From Laedolimicola ammoniilytica (GTDB lineage Bacteria; Bacillota; Clostridia; Lachnospirales; Lachnospiraceae), in contig NZ_JAOQKC010000013.1 of the NCBI RefSeq assembly GCF_025567165.1, forward strand, positions 1 through 64,000: a DNA stretch of 64,000 nt, written 5' to 3'. The notes under the pieces are model-generated. The model was given only the letters and a program-made list of their open reading frames with translations, was not told the origin of the DNA and made no database searches. Numbering within the stretch: the first letter of the stretch is position 1; each line of letters starts with the position of its first letter. The position numbers and the translations under genes are program-made. Shown in pieces: positions 46,786 to 54,283 of this stretch.

Positions 46786-48150
46786 ATGTTCAAGAAGACA
46801 TTTAAAGGCGGCGTGCATCCGGACGATGGAAAACGGTACGCCAAGGATGCGTCTTACCGTACCTATCTTCCCCAGGGCGATCTGGTATTTCCCATGAGCC
46901 AGCATATTGGCAAGCCGGCGAAGCCACTGGTGAAAAAGGGCGATACGGTGCTGGCGGGACAGCTGATCGGCGAAGCGGACGGTTTCGTATCAGCGAATAT
47001 TGTCAGCTCCTGCTCCGGTACGGTAAAAGCTGTTGAGAACAGAAGAACAGCATCCGGTGCGAAGGTGTTGTCTGTCGTGATCGAGAATGACGGACAGTAC
47101 ACACCTGCAGAGGGCATCGGCGCGGAGCGCGATTACAAGGCGCTCAGTAAAGAAGAAATTCTCGGAAGTATACAGAAAGCAGGAATTGTAGGAATGGGAG
47201 GAGCCGGTTTCCCGGTTCATGTAAAGCTGGCTCCGAAGAACGCGGACGAGATTCGTTATGTCATCGCCAATGGCGCGGAGTGTGAGCCCTACATCACCTG
47301 TGATGACCAGCTGATGCGCACAAAAAGCATGGAGCTGGCAGAGGGCATGAGAATTCTGCTTCAGCTGTTCCCGGCTGCAGAGGGTGTCTTCCTGATCGAG
47401 GAAAATAAGCCGGAAGCCATCGCGGCGCTGAAAAAAGCCTGCGCAGGCGACGACAGGCTGAAGGTTCACGCTGCGAAATGCAAGTACCCCCAGGGCGGCG
47501 AGCGTTCCATAATCCAGGTGATCGCAGGCATCGATCTGAAGCTTGGCATGCTTCCGGCCGACGCGGGCTGCGTGGTGGATAACGTGGCGACCATTTATGC
47601 CATTTACCAGGCTGTATGCAAGTCCACACCGCTGATGGAGCGAGGCTTTACGGTGTCCGGCGATGTGGTGAAGGAGCCCTGTAACCTGATTGTGAAAATC
47701 GGAACGAATATGGCAGAGGTTCTGGAGGCCGCAGGCGGCATACAGGAAGGAAAAGAAGCGCAGAAATACTTAAGCGGCGGCCCTATGATGGGAATGGCGC
47801 TGGCAGATCTGGAGGTTCCCATCTGCAAGAACAACAATGCGCTGACGGTATTGGGCGAGGATCCGGTGGCACTGGCAGAGAAGCAGGCGACGTCATGTCT
47901 GCGCTGCGGACGCTGTACCAGAGTCTGTCCTCTGGGACTGTCCCCCCAGGAAATGATGGATGCGGCCAAGAGAAAGCGCTATGTCCGTTATGAAAAGAAG
48001 CTGTATGGCCTGGAGTGTATCGCCTGCGGATCCTGTACCTTTGTCTGCCCGGCCAAGCAGCCTCTGATGCAGACCTTCAAGGAGACGAAGGCTGAGATTA
48101 TGAACAGGAAGAGAGCCGCGCAGGCCCAGCAGGGAGGTGCGAAGAAATGA
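46786..48150 (+). CDS. rnfC: Rnf complex subunit C (ferredoxin:NAD+ oxidoreductase)
   Basis: 454 residues. The start MFKKTFKGGVHPDDGKRYAK is taken because GGAAGGAAAAA precedes it; upstream in-frame codons have none. The NADH-binding NuoF-like part has GIVGMGGAGFPVHVKL and GAECEPYITCDDQL; the C-terminal part has two 4Fe-4S motifs (CLRCGRCTRVCP and CIACGSCTFVCP). RnfC is the NAD-side subunit of the complex that couples reduced ferredoxin oxidation to Na+ or H+ pumping. First gene of the operon, in the order C-D-G-E-A-B. Confidence 0.95.
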   Translation: MFKKTFKGGVHPDDGKRYAKDASYRTYLPQGDLVFPMSQHIGKPAKPLVKKGDTVLAGQLIGEADGFVSANIVSSCSGTVKAVENRRTASGAKVLSVVIENDGQYTPAEGIGAERDYKALSKEEILGSIQKAGIVGMGGAGFPVHVKLAPKNADEIRYVIANGAECEPYITCDDQLMRTKSMELAEGMRILLQLFPAAEGVFLIEENKPEAIAALKKACAGDDRLKVHAAKCKYPQGGERSIIQVIAGIDLKLGMLPADAGCVVDNVATIYAIYQAVCKSTPLMERGFTVSGDVVKEPCNLIVKIGTNMAEVLEAAGGIQEGKEAQKYLSGGPMMGMALADLEVPICKNNNALTVLGEDPVALAEKQATSCLRCGRCTRVCPLGLSPQEMMDAAKRKRYVRYEKKLYGLECIACGSCTFVCPAKQPLMQTFKETKAEIMNRKRAAQAQQGGAKK

Positions 48151-49694
48151 GTAAACTGATGAATGTATCCTCCAGCCCCCATGCACGGAGCCGTCTGACC
48201 ACCAGCCGGGTCATGGGCGACGTGATTCTGGCGCTTTTACCGGCTACAGCCATGGGCATCTATCATTTTGGAAGCTCCGCGCTGATGATGATTCTGGTGT
48301 CCATCGCGGCGGCGGTTCTGACAGAGTTTTTATTTGATAAGGCAACCAGAAGAGAGAACACGATTACAGATTGCAGCGCGATTGTCACAGGACTTCTCCT
48401 GGCGCTTTGCCTTCCGAACGGCGTTCCCCTTTACATACCGGTTCTCGGAAGCGTATTTGCGATCCTGTTTACCAAGTGCTGCTTCGGCGGACTGGGACAT
48501 AACTTTATGAACCCGGCCCTGTCCGGACGCTGTTTTCTGCTGATTTCCTTTGCAAGCGCCATGTCCACCTATACGGTAGACGGCGTCAGCAGCGCTACGC
48601 CGCTGGCAGAACTGGCGGCAGGCAATGCAGTGAGCCTGGTACAGACCTTTTTAGGCTCCAATAACGGCGTCATTGGCTGTTCCACAGCGGGACTTTTGCT
48701 TGGCGGTATCTATCTGCTGATCGTGGGCGGCATCACCTGGGAGATCCCGGCGTCCGTGCTGGTATCCTTTACTGCGTTTATCGCCCTGTTCGGCGGTCAC
48801 GGCTTTGATGTTCCGTACCTGCTTCTGCAGCTGGCAGGCGGCGGCATTGTGATGGGAGCCTTCTTTATGGCGACTGACCCGGTTACCTGTCCGCTGGCTT
48901 CCAAAGGACAGCTGATTTACGGTGTGGTTCTTGGTATTCTGGCCGCAGTCTTCCGTGTATATGGAAGCTCCGCAGACTCCGTAAGCTACGCCATCATCAT
49001 TTGCAATATGTTTGTTCCGCTGATTGACGAGATTTCTATTCCGGTTCCTTTCGGCTATCGGAAGAAGAAAGAGGGTGGAAAGAAGATTCCGGCCGCAGCC
49101 ATAGCCCTCTGTGTGATTACCCTGATTGCAGGCGTGGCCTTAAGCGGCGTATACAAGATGACGGAAGGCAAGATTGCCGAGCAGCAGCTGGCAGCCAAGG
49201 CAGCTTCCTACCGGGAGGTTTGCCCGGATGCGGCAGAGTTTACTTATGACGATGCACTGACCGCCAAGGTGGACGCTCTGAACGGCGAGGTATACGGCAC
49301 TGATTTCGGAAAGGCTTATATCAATGAAGTCATCGTAGGAAAGGACGCTTCCGGCAAAGTGGCAGGCTATGTTATCAGCGCTTCCAGCGGCGACGGTATG
49401 GAAGGCGAGATCACCATATCGGTAGGTATGGCGGCAGACGGAACCGTGACCGGTATTTCCTTCACGGTATTGAATGAGACCGCAGGTCTTGGTTCCCTGG
49501 TAGGCGAGGACGCTTTCAAGGGTCAGTTTAACGGCGTGAAGACCGATAAGTTCACCCTGTTCAAGTCCGGCGGAGCTTCTGCCCCCGGCGAGATCAACGG
49601 TGTCTCCGGCGCAACCATTTCCTCCAGCGCTGTGGTGAACGCAGTGAACGCGGCCGTAGACTTCTTTGAAAATGATATACAGGGAGGGAATTAA
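48147..49694 (+). CDS. Fused RnfD-RnfG (Rnf complex subunits D and G)
   Basis: 515 residues in one frame with no stop or start at the boundary. Residues 1-305 are RnfD: many membrane helices and the flavin-attachment block GAFFMATDPVTCPLAS (Thr near residue 247). After a basic linker (FGYRKKKEGGKKIPAA) a single membrane helix begins the RnfG part, which ends with the FMN-binding domain and the flavinylation motif GVSGATISSSAVVNAV (Thr near residue 489). RnfD and RnfG are normally separate proteins of about 310 and 190-200 residues. ATGA overlap with rnfC. Both flavins would be attached by ApbE, encoded downstream. Confidence 0.93.
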   Translation: MSKLMNVSSSPHARSRLTTSRVMGDVILALLPATAMGIYHFGSSALMMILVSIAAAVLTEFLFDKATRRENTITDCSAIVTGLLLALCLPNGVPLYIPVLGSVFAILFTKCCFGGLGHNFMNPALSGRCFLLISFASAMSTYTVDGVSSATPLAELAAGNAVSLVQTFLGSNNGVIGCSTAGLLLGGIYLLIVGGITWEIPASVLVSFTAFIALFGGHGFDVPYLLLQLAGGGIVMGAFFMATDPVTCPLASKGQLIYGVVLGILAAVFRVYGSSADSVSYAIIICNMFVPLIDEISIPVPFGYRKKKEGGKKIPAAAIALCVITLIAGVALSGVYKMTEGKIAEQQLAAKAASYREVCPDAAEFTYDDALTAKVDALNGEVYGTDFGKAYINEVIVGKDASGKVAGYVISASSGDGMEGEITISVGMAADGTVTGISFTVLNETAGLGSLVGEDAFKGQFNGVKTDKFTLFKSGGASAPGEINGVSGATISSSAVVNAVNAAVDFFENDIQGGN

Positions 49695-49697
49695 ACG

Positions 49698-50375
49698 ATG
49701 AAACCTTGTACAGAACGCATCTATAATGGTGTTATAAAAGAAAATCCCACTCTGGTTCTGATGCTGGGCATGTGTCCCACACTGGCAGTTACCACCTCGG
49801 CTGTCAACGGATTTGGAATGGGTGTATCCACACTGGTGGTACTTGTGATGTCCAATCTGGTTATCTCCGCGCTTCGGAAGATGATTCCGGACGACGTCCG
49901 TCTGCCGGCTTATATTGTCATCGTAGCCTCTCTGGTTACGGTGGTAGAGCTTCTGATGGAAGCTTATGTTCCGTCCATCTACAGCGCACTGGGAATCTAT
50001 ATTCCGCTGATCGTTGTAAACTGTATTATTCTGGGCCGCGCGGAGGCTTACGCTTCCAAAAATCCGCCTCTGCTGTCCGCCATGGACGGACTGGGCATGG
50101 GCCTTGGCTTTACGGTTTCCCTTTCTATCATCGGCTTCATCCGGGAGCTTCTGGGCGCGGGTACCGTATTCGGAGTGCAGGTGATGCCGGCTGCTTATAA
50201 GCCCATCGCTATCTTTATCAAGGCTCCGGGCGCGTTCCTGGTTCTGGCGTTTCTGGTTATTATCATGAACGCCCTGAAGATTAAGAACCGGGCGGACGCC
50301 ATGGTACAGGGCTGCGACGGCTGCTGCGCGACCTGCGCGCATGCGAAGAAAGAAGGAAAGGAGGCGCAGAAATAA
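49698..50375 (+). CDS. rnfE: Rnf complex subunit E
   Basis: 225 residues with about six membrane segments. RnfE features are the start MKPCTERIYNGVIKENPTLV, the CPTLAVTTSA segment with its conserved Cys and GIYIPLIVVNCIILGRAEAY with the second one. The C-terminal tail is Cys-rich (GCDGCCATCAHAKK), which is unusual and might bind a metal. GGGAGG ribosome site; the stop is directly followed by the rnfA start. Confidence 0.95.
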   Translation: MKPCTERIYNGVIKENPTLVLMLGMCPTLAVTTSAVNGFGMGVSTLVVLVMSNLVISALRKMIPDDVRLPAYIVIVASLVTVVELLMEAYVPSIYSALGIYIPLIVVNCIILGRAEAYASKNPPLLSAMDGLGMGLGFTVSLSIIGFIRELLGAGTVFGVQVMPAAYKPIAIFIKAPGAFLVLAFLVIIMNALKIKNRADAMVQGCDGCCATCAHAKKEGKEAQK

Positions 50376-50957
50376 ATGAAATCACTACTTCTGATTATCA
50401 TTACAACAGCGCTGGTTAATAACGTGGTATTAAGCCAGTTCCTGGGAATCTGTTCCTTCCTGGGCGTATCCAGATATATCAAGACGTCCTTCAGCCTGGG
50501 CGCGGCGGTTATCTTCGTTATCACGGTAGCCTCCGCAGTGGCGAACCTTCTGTATACTTACGTACTGACGCCCCTGAATCTGGATTATCTGAAAACCATC
50601 GTCTTTATTCTGGTCATCGCGGCTCTGGTGCAGATGGTAGAGATGTTTACGAAAAAAACTTCTCCGCCCCTTTATAAGGCACTGGGTATCTATCTGCCGC
50701 TGATCACCACCAACTGCGCGGTTCTGGGCGTAGCCCTGACCAATGTGCAGGACGGTTATAATTTCATCGAGAGCGTACTGGCCGGATTCGGTACCGCAGT
50801 GGGTTATACCATTGCCATCGTTCTGCTGGCAGGTATCCGCAGCCGTATTGATGATGAGGCTCTGCCGGCTTCCTTAAAGGGCGCGCCCATTGTGCTGATT
50901 TGCGCGGCATTGATGGCGATTGCGTTCATGGGATTTGGCGGTCTGGCGCTGTCATAA
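50376..50957 (+). CDS. rnfA: Rnf complex subunit A
   Basis: 193 residues, about six membrane helices. RnfA motifs are NNVVLSQFLGICSFLGVSR and GIYLPLITTNCAVLGVAL, each with a Cys of the intramembrane 2Fe-2S cluster shared with RnfE. GGAAAGGAGG is upstream. The end (AFMGFGGLALS) is followed after 10 bases by rnfB. Confidence 0.95.
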   Translation: MKSLLLIIITTALVNNVVLSQFLGICSFLGVSRYIKTSFSLGAAVIFVITVASAVANLLYTYVLTPLNLDYLKTIVFILVIAALVQMVEMFTKKTSPPLYKALGIYLPLITTNCAVLGVALTNVQDGYNFIESVLAGFGTAVGYTIAIVLLAGIRSRIDDEALPASLKGAPIVLICAALMAIAFMGFGGLALS

Positions 50958-50967
50958 GGAGGAGAAT

Positions 50968-51756
50968 ATGCAGGAAGTTATTATAGCGACATTGGTAGTA
51001 GGCGTAATCGGACTTCTGATCGGCGTAGCTCTGGTGGCAGTCAGCAAGAAGTTTGCAGTGGAGACCGACGAGCGCGTCGGCCTTGTAAGAGAAAGTCTTC
51101 CGGGTAATAACTGCGGAGCCTGCGGTTACGCAGGCTGCGACGCAGTGGCGGCAGCCATCGTGGAGGGCAGGGCTCCGGTCAATGCCTGCCCGGTGTGCAA
51201 TGCGGAAGCAGTGAAGAAAATCGGCGATATCATGGGTGTGCAGGCGGAAGCTGCAGAGCGTAAGGTTGCTTACGTTCACTGCGCGGGAACCTGTGATAAA
51301 ACCTCTGTCCGGTGCAATTATGTGGGAATTCACGACTGCAGGGCGGCTGTCCTGTCAGGAATATCTGTCTGGGAATGTGATTACGGTTGTCTGGGCTTTG
51401 GCTCCTGTGTGGAAGCCTGTAAGTTCGGCGCGCTCCGTGTAGAAAACGGCGTAGCCATCGTAGACGAAAGCAAGTGCGCCGGCTGCGGTAAATGCGCCAA
51501 GGCCTGTCCCAAGGGACTCATTGAGCTGGTACCGGCGGACAAGAAGATAGCGGTGCGCTGCGCAAGCCGCGACCGTGGACCTGCTGTGAAGAAGGCCTGC
51601 ACCGCGGGCTGTCTGGGCTGCGGCGTCTGCGCGAAGCAGTGCGAGCACGAGGCCATCACCGTGGATGGTAATCTGGCCCATATCGACTATACCAAGTGCG
51701 TGGGCTGCGGCAAGTGCGCGGAGAAGTGCCCGGCTAAGATCATCGAAATGTTTTAA
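50968..51756 (+). CDS. rnfB: Rnf complex subunit B (polyferredoxin)
   Basis: 262 residues: one N-terminal membrane helix, the 4-Cys motif NNCGACGYAGCD (with C downstream), and several ferredoxin-type CxxCxxCxxxC repeats (CLGFGSCVEAC, CAGCGKCAKAC, CLGCGVCAKQC, CVGCGKCAEKC). It accepts electrons from reduced ferredoxin. Start 50968 has AAGGAGGAG before it. It ends the rnf part; 23 bases later apbE begins. Confidence 0.95.
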   Translation: MQEVIIATLVVGVIGLLIGVALVAVSKKFAVETDERVGLVRESLPGNNCGACGYAGCDAVAAAIVEGRAPVNACPVCNAEAVKKIGDIMGVQAEAAERKVAYVHCAGTCDKTSVRCNYVGIHDCRAAVLSGISVWECDYGCLGFGSCVEACKFGALRVENGVAIVDESKCAGCGKCAKACPKGLIELVPADKKIAVRCASRDRGPAVKKACTAGCLGCGVCAKQCEHEAITVDGNLAHIDYTKCVGCGKCAEKCPAKIIEMF

Positions 51757-51779
51757 AATATGGATTTGAGGTTATGATA

Positions 51780-52844
51780 ATGAAGCGAATCATGTCAGTC
51801 ATTCTGGGAACACTGGGTCTTCTGATTGCGGCGCTCTGTATTCGGCAATACGGAAAAGAAGACGGGGGAACAGCCTGTACCAGACAGCTTTTCGCCATGG
51901 ATACGGTTATGAGCTTTACCGCTTACGGACCGAAGGCGGAGGAGGCTGTGGACGCAGCCATGAAGGAAATCGAACGACTGGATGCTTTGCTTTCCACAGG
52001 AAATGAATCCAGTGAGATCTCGCAGCTGAATGCTGCGGGATCTTTTCTGGTATCTGAGGATACTTTGAAATTACTGGAAGAAGCGGAAAGCATCCTGCAG
52101 TCCACGGGCGGTCTTTTTGACGTGACGGTCTATCCGCTGATGCAGCTCTGGGGATTCCCTGCCGGGGACTATCGGGTGCCGACACAGGAAGAAATTTCCA
52201 GCACGCTTTCGCTGGTGGACGCTGCGCAGATTCAGATAGAAGGCGCGCAGGTGACTCTGGGCGAGGGGCAGCAGGTGGATCTGGGCGGTATCGCCAAGGG
52301 CTACGCCTCCGACCGGGTCATGGAGCTTTACCGGGAGTACGGCGTGACTTCGGGTATGGTGTCCCTGGGCGGCAATATCGAGACCCTGGGGACGAAACCG
52401 GACGGGACAGACTGGAAAATCGGAATTCGGAATCCGGAGATTTCGTCCGGATCCGGAAGCGGGACTGAGGACGTGCTGCTGGCGCTGGAGGTGGAGAATC
52501 AGGCCGTGATTACCTCCGGCGGATATGAGCGCTATTTTGAGGAGAACGGGGAGACCTATATCCACATCCTGGATCCCCGCACCGGCTACCCGGCAGATTC
52601 CGGCCTGCTTTCCGTGACCGTTGTATCGGAAAACGGTATGCTGGCGGACGCTTTGTCTACTTCTCTTTATATCATGGGCGAGGCAGATGCGGCAGAGTAC
52701 TGGCGGATCCATGGAAATGACGAAGGGAACAGCTTTGAGCTGGTTCTGGTGGATACTTCCGGAAAGGTCTATGCAACGGAAGGGCTGCGTGATAAGATAG
52801 AGATGAGGGACGCGGCGCAGAGGCTGGAGATCGTGGAGCGCTAG
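51780..52844 (+). CDS. apbE: FAD:protein FMN transferase ApbE
   Basis: 354 residues with an N-terminal membrane anchor (IMSVILGTLGLLIAALCI). ApbE motifs: MDTVMSFTAYG, FDVTVYPLMQLWGF, VDLGGIAKGYASD, VSLGGNIETLG and HILDPRTGYPADS (metal-binding Asp and Thr). It transfers FMN from FAD onto Thr of RnfD and RnfG, so its place right after rnfB fits. ATG 51780 has TTGAGG at good distance; the in-frame ATG at 51774 is too close to it. Confidence 0.93.
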   Translation: MKRIMSVILGTLGLLIAALCIRQYGKEDGGTACTRQLFAMDTVMSFTAYGPKAEEAVDAAMKEIERLDALLSTGNESSEISQLNAAGSFLVSEDTLKLLEEAESILQSTGGLFDVTVYPLMQLWGFPAGDYRVPTQEEISSTLSLVDAAQIQIEGAQVTLGEGQQVDLGGIAKGYASDRVMELYREYGVTSGMVSLGGNIETLGTKPDGTDWKIGIRNPEISSGSGSGTEDVLLALEVENQAVITSGGYERYFEENGETYIHILDPRTGYPADSGLLSVTVVSENGMLADALSTSLYIMGEADAAEYWRIHGNDEGNSFELVLVDTSGKVYATEGLRDKIEMRDAAQRLEIVER

Positions 52845-52901
52845 AGAATTGCGCAGTGAAAAAGAGTGGGCAGAAAGTATTGTAAAGGATAATGGTTCAG
52901 A

Positions 52902-53300
52902 ATGACAGAGAAGATGCGGACGGGACAGAATCGAAAAGCAGTTTACATCGTGGCGGCGCTCTGCGCTTTGATCTTCCTTGGGGGAATCGGCGGCATGATC
53001 TGGAATCTGACCCGAAGCCACGGCAGACAGGTGGAAATTCTGCAGGATGGGAAAATCCTGTATACACTGGATTTGGCTCAGGCGGGGGATCAGACCTTTA
53101 CCGTGACCTACGGGGGCAGAAGCAATGAAATCGAGATCCGGGATCACCAGATCCGCGTGAAAGCAGCGGACTGCCCCGACCAGATCTGTGTCCACATGGA
53201 CTGGCTGGAGGCCGCTCCCATCGTATGTCTGCCGAACCGGCTGAGCATTCAGTACGCGGACGGAGAGAGCGCGTCCGGGCTGGACGCGGTGGCGAACTAA
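52902..53300 (+). CDS. NusG domain II-containing membrane protein
   Basis: 132 residues: one membrane helix (IVAALCALIFLGGIGGMIW) and an extracytoplasmic NusG-domain-II fold (VEILQDGKILYTLDLAQAGD, ADCPDQICVHM, IVCLPNRLSIQY). The two Cys in CPDQIC and a third in VCLPN are typical. Such proteins often sit next to Gx-transporter and flavinylation genes in Firmicutes. The ribosome site (AAAGGA) is somewhat far from the ATG, so translation may be weak. Role unproven. Confidence 0.82.
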   Translation: MTEKMRTGQNRKAVYIVAALCALIFLGGIGGMIWNLTRSHGRQVEILQDGKILYTLDLAQAGDQTFTVTYGGRSNEIEIRDHQIRVKAADCPDQICVHMDWLEAAPIVCLPNRLSIQYADGESASGLDAVAN

Positions 53301-53393
53301 AAATGTAAATATTTCGTAATGCCAGATGAAAAGATATAATATAATCTTTAGGCAGGTATGAATATTTTAGTAGTTAAAAAAGAAAGGGCCGTC

Positions 53394-53909
53394 ATGAAGG
53401 ATCATCCATCAGAAAAAAGAATGACAACCGGAAAACTCACTGAGCTGGCGCTGCTGACAGCGGCAGCTCTGATTTTATATGTGGTGGAGCTCCAGATTCC
53501 GAATCCCATCCCGATTCCAGGCGCGAAACTGGGGCTGGCCAATATCGTGACGGTCTACGCAGTCTACCGCTACCGCCCCGGCGAGGTGCTGATGGTGGTA
53601 CTGGTCCGCATTTTCTTAGGCTCCCTCTTTGGAGGCAGCATGATGACCTTCCTCTACAGCCTGACCGGAAGCCTGCTCTGCCTGCTTGGCATGCTGCTTC
53701 TCCGTCACATGGTCAGCGGCCGCGCCATTTGGCTGGCCAGCGTCCTGGGCGCCGTCCTCCACAACACCGGCCAGATGCTGGTGGCAGTGGCAATTGCCGG
53801 AAAAGGCATGCTGTTTTACCTGCCCTTTCTGATGACGGCCGGCTGTGTGGCAGGAGCCTTTACGGGCCTGTGCGCCCAGCTGGTGCTGAACCGGCTTGGG
53901 AGACAGTAA
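53394..53909 (+). CDS. Gx transporter / HepS-like membrane protein
   Basis: 171 residues, five or six membrane segments, with LYVVELQIPNPIPIPGAKLG LANI near the N-terminus and GxxxG-rich helices (RIFLGSLFGGSMMTFLYSL). This is the Gx-transporter (heptaprenyl-diphosphate-synthase component I-like) family. Start 53394 has AAAGGG upstream; the in-frame ATG at 53358 is badly placed for any ribosome site. A TATAAT-containing AT-rich stretch (53328-53341) lies before it. Paired with the NusG-II gene, it may serve quinone or flavin-based redox at the membrane, which is inference. Confidence 0.8.
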   Translation: MKDHPSEKRMTTGKLTELALLTAAALILYVVELQIPNPIPIPGAKLGLANIVTVYAVYRYRPGEVLMVVLVRIFLGSLFGGSMMTFLYSLTGSLLCLLGMLLLRHMVSGRAIWLASVLGAVLHNTGQMLVAVAIAGKGMLFYLPFLMTAGCVAGAFTGLCAQLVLNRLGRQ

Positions 53910-53962
53910 AAAATACTGTAAAAATAGTGAAAATTAGTGTAAAAATAATGAAAAAAATAAAA
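53907..53962. repeat. A-rich imperfect tandem repeat
   Basis: Five imperfect copies of a roughly 11-base unit like GTAAAAATAGT follow the HepS-like stop codon. No function is apparent. Confidence 0.5.
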
Positions 53963-54199
53963 GAGTATACCCATAAAAGAAGAGAATTCAGGACTATGTG
54001 GTAGTAGTGAGGTATGGACGTGGAAGAAATCGGGCAGAAAATTCTGTCTGCCTGTTCACCCCGGCCCATGCTGATGGGTGCGCAGCGCAATGCTTTGAGG
54101 GCGTTCAACGCGGGAGTCTCATTATCCTGCCTGTGCATCCTCGCCCACAGGCTGCCACACCTGTTTCGCAGCCTGGTTTTGTCGCTCACACAAGAGAAA
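53963..54199. other. Intergenic region before the surface-protein locus
   Basis: A 63-codon frame (54014-54205, MDVEEIGQKILSACSPRPML...) is present but has no convincing ribosome site and no family I recognise. The base composition changes from AT-rich to GC-rich near 54,000. It could be a remnant gene at the edge of the locus. Confidence 0.4.
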
Positions 54200-54241
54200 A
54201 AATAAACGCGGTGGGGTTTCTTGATCCCCGACCGCGTTTAT
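54200..54241. terminator. Bidirectional terminator after the surface-protein gene
   Basis: Arms AATAAACGCGGTGGGG (54200-54215) and CCCCGACCGCGTTTATT (54225-54241) form a near-perfect hairpin. Confidence 0.85.
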
Positions 54242-54283
54242 TTTTGTCCGCTGATATACGGGCAAATCGTTTTTTATTGTAGG

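Noticed and set aside
54014..54205. 63-codon frame next to the surface-protein terminator
   Set aside because: No good ribosome site and no recognised family; kept only as part of the intergenic note.
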